From positions 1 to 5,037 of the forward strand of contig JAFRAB010000041.1 in assembly GCA_017405675.1 (NCBI GenBank): a DNA stretch of 5,037 nucleotides, in the 5' to 3' direction. The notes under the pieces were generated by a model. That model did not search any database. It worked only from the letters and a program-made list of their open reading frames with translations, and was not told where the DNA came from. The translations under genes and the position numbers were made by a program. Numbering within the stretch: the stretch's first letter is position 1; the number at the start of each line of letters is the position of its first letter. Source of the DNA: Erysipelotrichaceae bacterium (lineage in GTDB: Bacteria > Bacillota_I > Bacilli_A > Erysipelotrichales > Erysipelotrichaceae). Shown here one piece after another: positions 1 to 5,037 of the stretch.

Positions 1-81
1 GCGTTAAGAAAAATGGTGGCATCAGGAGAACTTGTCAGAGAAGGAACAGGAAATAAAATTGAGTATTATCGAACAGAATAA
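1..81 (+). CDS. C-terminal end of a winged-helix-like protein (partial)
   Basis: Frame 1 is open from the window edge to a TAA at 79-81 and gives 26 residues, including LRKMVASGELVREGTGNKIEYY. The pattern of a helix, then Gly-Glu-Leu-x-Arg-Glu-Gly-x-Gly, then a Tyr-Tyr strand is typical of the last recognition helix and wing of winged-helix domains. Such domains often close AlbA_2/AAA_4-type putative DNA-binding or helicase-related proteins. Most of the gene lies outside the window, so the family is an inference from a short tail. No terminator hairpin follows, and the last 47 bases are overlapped by the convergent prepilin peptidase remnant. Confidence 0.5.
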   Translation, partial: ALRKMVASGELVREGTGNKIEYYRTE

Positions 82-382
82 AGGAATTCTCGCAGAAGCC
101 GACATCAGAACATAATAGTAGTTTCAAATCACCCCCGCCGAGCTGGAACTTGCCAGTTTTCTTTTCCATCCACACTGTCAGAAATAACAATGGTACTGTA
201 ATTAGAAGAGCATATCCAATGTTGGTAAGCATAGTAACAAAGCTTTGATTGATGATCAGATCATAGCCTAGTTTGAATACGACCAGACTCAGGACAGCCT
301 GATCAGGAATGATGTGCTGCTTGTAATCAATTATGGCTATCACCAGCAAATGTATCAGTAAAACGATAATGTCTACCCTCAT
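35..382 (-). pseudogene. Prepilin peptidase (A24 family), 3'-truncated remnant
   Basis: The product is a membrane aspartyl peptidase of the type IV prepilin leader peptidase family. These enzymes cut the leader from pilins or competence pseudopilins at the cytoplasmic face. The start ATG (382-380) has an AAGGCGGG ribosome site 5 nt upstream. Residues 5-18 form a first membrane helix running into AIIDYKQHIIPD, which holds the first catalytic Asp (Asp19). A second hydrophobic stretch lies at about 53-70. The GGGDLKLL motif at 82-89 carries the second catalytic Asp (Asp85). Family similarity ends around residue 90 (near nt 113). The last 25 residues are unlike the family and are read antisense through the end of the neighbouring gene. 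Small A24 proteins usually have about 50 more residues with further membrane helices. Both Asp are present, but the missing helices make activity unlikely. Confidence 0.72.
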
Positions 383-408
383 AATATCCCGCCTTTCGAA
401 GACGCATT

Positions 409-438
409 ATTATAGAGTTGAGCATGGATAAATGTTAA
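409..438 (-). promoter_or_regulatory. Sigma-A type promoter of the prepilin peptidase remnant
   Basis: On the minus strand, TTAACA (438-433) is followed by an 18-bp spacer and a perfect TATAAT (414-409). Transcription should begin near 402, giving a leader of about 20 nt with the AAGGCGGG site before the ATG at 382. Five of six -35 bases and all six -10 bases match consensus, so the truncated gene is probably still transcribed. Confidence 0.65.
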
Positions 439-476
439 AATCAATTTATAGGAAAATCTGAGATTGAGAGGTAAAA

Positions 477-680
477 ATGATAAATCACAGAGTTCAGAAA
501 TATATAGAGGATCACGAGTATAAACTGTCTGATGATGCAACTGTCGTATTTGACTCCCACGACAGAATAGTAAGCGAAGCCTCAGATGGCAAAGTACATC
601 TATCACCTTTTGAGGGACTGCTATTAGAATTAAGCAATGGCGGAAATATGCCGTGGTCCGAAGGTTTTTTCTGTTTATAA
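477..680 (+). pseudogene. Short winged-helix regulator fragment, probably frameshifted
   Basis: This is a 67-residue frame with a credible start: GAGAGG lies about 5 nt before the ATG. I do not recognise a specific family. Residues 22-50 (TVVFDSHDRIV, then KVHLSPFEGLLLEL) resemble the N-terminal strands and first helix of an OmpR/CadC-type winged helix, where 'L(S/T)P.E..LL.LL' is characteristic. The recognition helix and wing that should follow are absent. The frame ends soon after a run of six T at 665-670. Removing one T would extend it as GFSVYKQVYLAFA before another stop, so even then the domain is short. The bgl operon promoter begins 12 bases after the stop. It could be a genuine small protein, but a decayed regulator is more likely. 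Confidence 0.42.
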
Positions 681-691
681 GCAGGTTTATC

Positions 692-720
692 TTGCATTTG
701 CTTGATGAAGGTGTCATAAT
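692..720 (+). promoter_or_regulatory. Sigma-A type promoter of the licT-bglP-bglH operon
   Basis: TTGCAT (692-697), a 17-bp spacer and CATAAT (715-720) form a good vegetative promoter. The expected start is 6-8 nt downstream, at about 726-728. This coincides with the first base of RAT1 at 727, so the antiterminator site would sit at the very 5' end of the mRNA. No convincing CcpA cre site was found around it. Confidence 0.66.
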
Positions 721-726
721 GCCTAT

Positions 727-755
727 GGATAGTAATCACTTTGTGAGCTAAACCT
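727..755 (+). promoter_or_regulatory. RAT1: LicT/BglG-type ribonucleic antiterminator
   Basis: The 29-nt element starts GGATAGTAAT and ends GAGCTAAACCT. It folds like the known LicT/SacY target: GG/CC base stem (727-728 with 753-754), an A versus AA internal loop, a UAG/CUA stem (730-732 with 748-750), a UAA versus G internal loop, and a UCAC/GUGA stem closed by UUU. Both asymmetric loops that antiterminators of this family recognise are in their usual places. Bases 750-755 are shared with the terminator that follows, so the two structures exclude each other. The neighbouring gene encodes the matching protein. Confidence 0.88.
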
Positions 756-792
756 GCAGAAAGAGTTATTCTTTTTAGCGGGTTTTTATTTT
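750..792 (+). terminator. Conditional intrinsic terminator in the bgl leader
   Basis: AAACCTGC (750-757) pairs with GCGGGTTT (778-785), with one G-U wobble. The helix continues inward through AGAAAGAG (758-765) with TTCTTTTT (769-776), with a single A777 bulge and a UUA loop. The result is a hairpin of about 16 bp followed directly by a T-rich tail (786-792). Its 5' strand overlaps the 3' end of RAT1, which is the standard arrangement for LicT-controlled attenuation. It lies just before the licT ribosome site, so the antiterminator gene is itself under this control. Confidence 0.88.
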
Positions 793-808
793 AACAGGAG
801 GGCCGCTG

Positions 809-1657
809 ATGATAATCAAAAGAAGTCTGAATAACAATGTTGTCATTACCGAAAACAAGGATGGAATTGAGCAGGTCGTCTGTGGAAGAGGCATTGCGTT
901 CAAGAAAAAACCCGGCGATGAGATAGATGAGTCTTTGATCAATCAGATATTCGTGCTTAAGAATGAGCAGTATAATCACAGGTTTCAGGAAATCGTTACC
1001 AGCATTCCTCTGGAATACCTTGATCTTGCGGATGACATCATCAGTCTGATCCGTTCTTACCTGGGAAAGAAAATGTCAGATTCAATCTACATTACATTAA
1101 GTGACCATGTATTTACCGCCATTGAGAGAGCTAAAGAAGGCATTCACATGCCTAACACCATGCTCTGGGAGATCAGAAACTATTATGACAGTGAATATGA
1201 AATCGCCCTGAAAGTGCTGGACATGATAGAGGAGAAGACTGGGGTACGTTTAAAGGACGATGAAGCGGGATTTATCGCCTTGCATATCGTAAATGCTGAA
1301 ACAGATGAGAGTTCTTTGGAAAAGACGATGGCGCAGACAAAGATCATTCAGGAGATTGCAAGAATAGTACGTTATTATTTCGGGAAGGAATTTGATACCG
1401 AATCTGTTCATTATTACCGATTTATCACTCACTTGAAGTTCTTCTCACAAAGGCTTGTAAGAGGAACAACTTATGAGGGAAGTGAAGATGATGAATTGCT
1501 GAATGTTGTGAAGAAGAAATACAGGGAAGCATTTGAATGCACTGAAAGAGTCGCAGAAATGATTCAAAGAAATTATAAGTACAGATTATCTGATGAAGAG
1601 AAGCTGTACCTGACGATCCACATTCACAGGATCGTCAATCAGAATGATAATCACTGA
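809..1657 (+). CDS. licT: LicT/BglG-family transcriptional antiterminator
   Basis: This cytoplasmic RNA-binding regulator stabilises RAT hairpins so that terminators cannot form. The product has 282 residues, close to the usual 275-285. The ATG is preceded by AGGAGGG at 6 nt. Residues 1-58 are the CAT RNA-binding domain, with the conserved NNNV (8-11) and CGRGIAFKKKPGD (25-37) motifs. PRD1 (about 65-170) holds His100 (LSDH) and His159 (ALH). PRD2 (about 172-278) holds His208 (ITH) and His271 (TIH). These four match the regulatory histidines of Bacillus LicT. By analogy, PRD1 phosphorylation by the transporter inactivates the protein and PRD2 phosphorylation by HPr activates it under catabolite control. 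It leads the operon, and with RAT1 upstream it should control its own expression. Confidence 0.95.
   Translation: MIIKRSLNNNVVITENKDGIEQVVCGRGIAFKKKPGDEIDESLINQIFVLKNEQYNHRFQEIVTSIPLEYLDLADDIISLIRSYLGKKMSDSIYITLSDHVFTAIERAKEGIHMPNTMLWEIRNYYDSEYEIALKVLDMIEEKTGVRLKDDEAGFIALHIVNAETDESSLEKTMAQTKIIQEIARIVRYYFGKEFDTESVHYYRFITHLKFFSQRLVRGTTYEGSEDDELLNVVKKKYREAFECTERVAEMIQRNYKYRLSDEEKLYLTIHIHRIVNQNDNH
1611..1637 (+). repeat. Perfect 9-bp inverted repeat in the 3' end of licT
   Basis: TGACGATCC (1611-1619) and GGATCGTCA (1629-1637) are perfect reverse complements around a 9-nt loop (1620-1628). The stem would form a stable mRNA hairpin covering the codons for the PRD2 TIHIH segment, 18 nt before the licT stop codon. 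No T-run follows, so it is not an intrinsic terminator. It may act on mRNA stability or be incidental to the coding sequence. Confidence 0.6.
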
Positions 1658-1675
1658 GAATTCAGTAATTATATT

Positions 1676-1703
1676 GGATGGTAACATTAAGTTGGCCAAA
1701 CCT
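1676..1703 (+). promoter_or_regulatory. RAT2: second antiterminator-type site, before bglP
   Basis: The 28-nt element starts GGATGGTAAC and ends TTGGCCAAACCT, aligned with RAT1 across the diagnostic parts. It has the GG/CC base stem (1676-1677 with 1701-1702), A versus AA internal loop, UGG/CCA stem (1679-1681 with 1696-1698), and UAA versus G internal loop. The upper stem is weaker than in RAT1 (C-G, A-U, then mismatches around UUAAGU). It fills the short licT-bglP gap, as the second site does in the Escherichia coli bgl operon, but here no terminator follows. Confidence 0.8.
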
Positions 1704-1723
1704 CTGAATGTACTTAAGGAGGT
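1700..1723 (+). promoter_or_regulatory. Possible hairpin covering the bglP ribosome-binding site
   Basis: ACCTC (1700-1704) is exactly complementary to GAGGT (1719-1723), with an added U-G pair inside and a 12-nt loop. The 3' strand includes most of the AGGAGG ribosome site (1717-1722), which is 10 nt before the bglP ATG. The 5' strand shares 1700-1703 with RAT2, so the two folds are mutually exclusive. The stem is short and the loop is large, so its stability is uncertain. The following sequence is A-rich rather than T-rich, which rules out an intrinsic terminator. Confidence 0.42.
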
Positions 1724-1732
1724 AAAAAGAAA

Positions 1733-5037
<3,305 letters not shown>

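Larger units (their letters stand above)
681..757. repeat. 9-bp perfect inverted repeat spanning the bgl promoter and RAT
   Basis: GCAGGTTTA (681-689) and TAAACCTGC (749-757) are exact reverse complements 59 nt apart. The right arm is the 5' strand of the leader terminator and the 3' edge of RAT1. The left arm lies just before the -35 box, so it would be present only in transcripts entering from upstream, not in those starting at the operon promoter. Confidence 0.5.

Noticed and set aside
252..264. Palindrome ATGATC-A-GATCAT within the prepilin peptidase remnant
   Set aside because: It is short, lies inside coding sequence and has no linked signal, so chance is a sufficient explanation.
640..726. 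CcpA cre site near the bgl promoter
   Set aside because: The best candidates, such as the TGATGAAGGTGTCA stretch, lack the central CG and several fixed positions. Catabolite control can act through PRD2 of LicT instead.
379..739. Minus-strand reading frames of 112 and 75 residues opposite the small winged-helix fragment and bgl leader
   Set aside because: They lack recognisable motifs. They run antisense through the bgl promoter, RAT1 and a more protein-like plus-strand frame, and they cover the start of the A24 gene or its promoter.
1658..1675. Possible internal promoter before bglP (TATATT-like box at 1670-1675)
   Set aside because: No acceptable -35 box lies 16-18 bp upstream, and a start from this box would fall inside RAT2 and destroy it.

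Overview
The window looks like chromosomal DNA of a low-to-moderate GC Gram-positive bacterium (Firmicutes/Bacillota). The evidence is strong AGGAGG ribosome sites, sigma-A type promoters, a LicT/BglG antiterminator and a single-chain EIIBCA phosphotransferase protein. The small prepilin peptidase and codon use would fit Erysipelotrichales-like gut bacteria, but that placement is a guess.

Left part (1-690), a worn junction. The C-terminus of a winged-helix-like protein enters from the left and stops at 79-81. Converging on it is a prepilin peptidase (A24) gene on the minus strand. It has a near-consensus promoter and a ribosome site but has lost the 3' end of its reading frame, so its stop lies inside the neighbouring gene. 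A short plus-strand reading frame (477-680) follows. It resembles the first part of an OmpR-type winged helix and breaks off at a run of six T. Both look like remnants.

Right part (690-5037), a complete beta-glucoside uptake operon apart from its last few codons: promoter, RNA antiterminator site (RAT) with overlapping terminator, licT, second RAT, bglP (PTS EIIBCA) and bglH (GH1 6-phospho-beta-glucosidase). The predicted transcript starts at or within a base or so of the first base of RAT1. Without inducer the leader should fold into the 750-785 terminator. When beta-glucoside is being transported, active LicT should hold the RAT and allow read-through. BglP imports and phosphorylates the sugar, BglH cleaves it inside the cell, and BglP probably also phosphorylates and inactivates LicT when no substrate is present.

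The most unusual feature is between licT and bglP. A second good RAT (1676-1703) is not followed by an intrinsic terminator. Its 3' strand instead overlaps a short hairpin that would cover the bglP ribosome site. This suggests, as inference, that the same protein could control bglP at translation. A perfect 9-bp inverted repeat also lies in the last codons of licT, just upstream.
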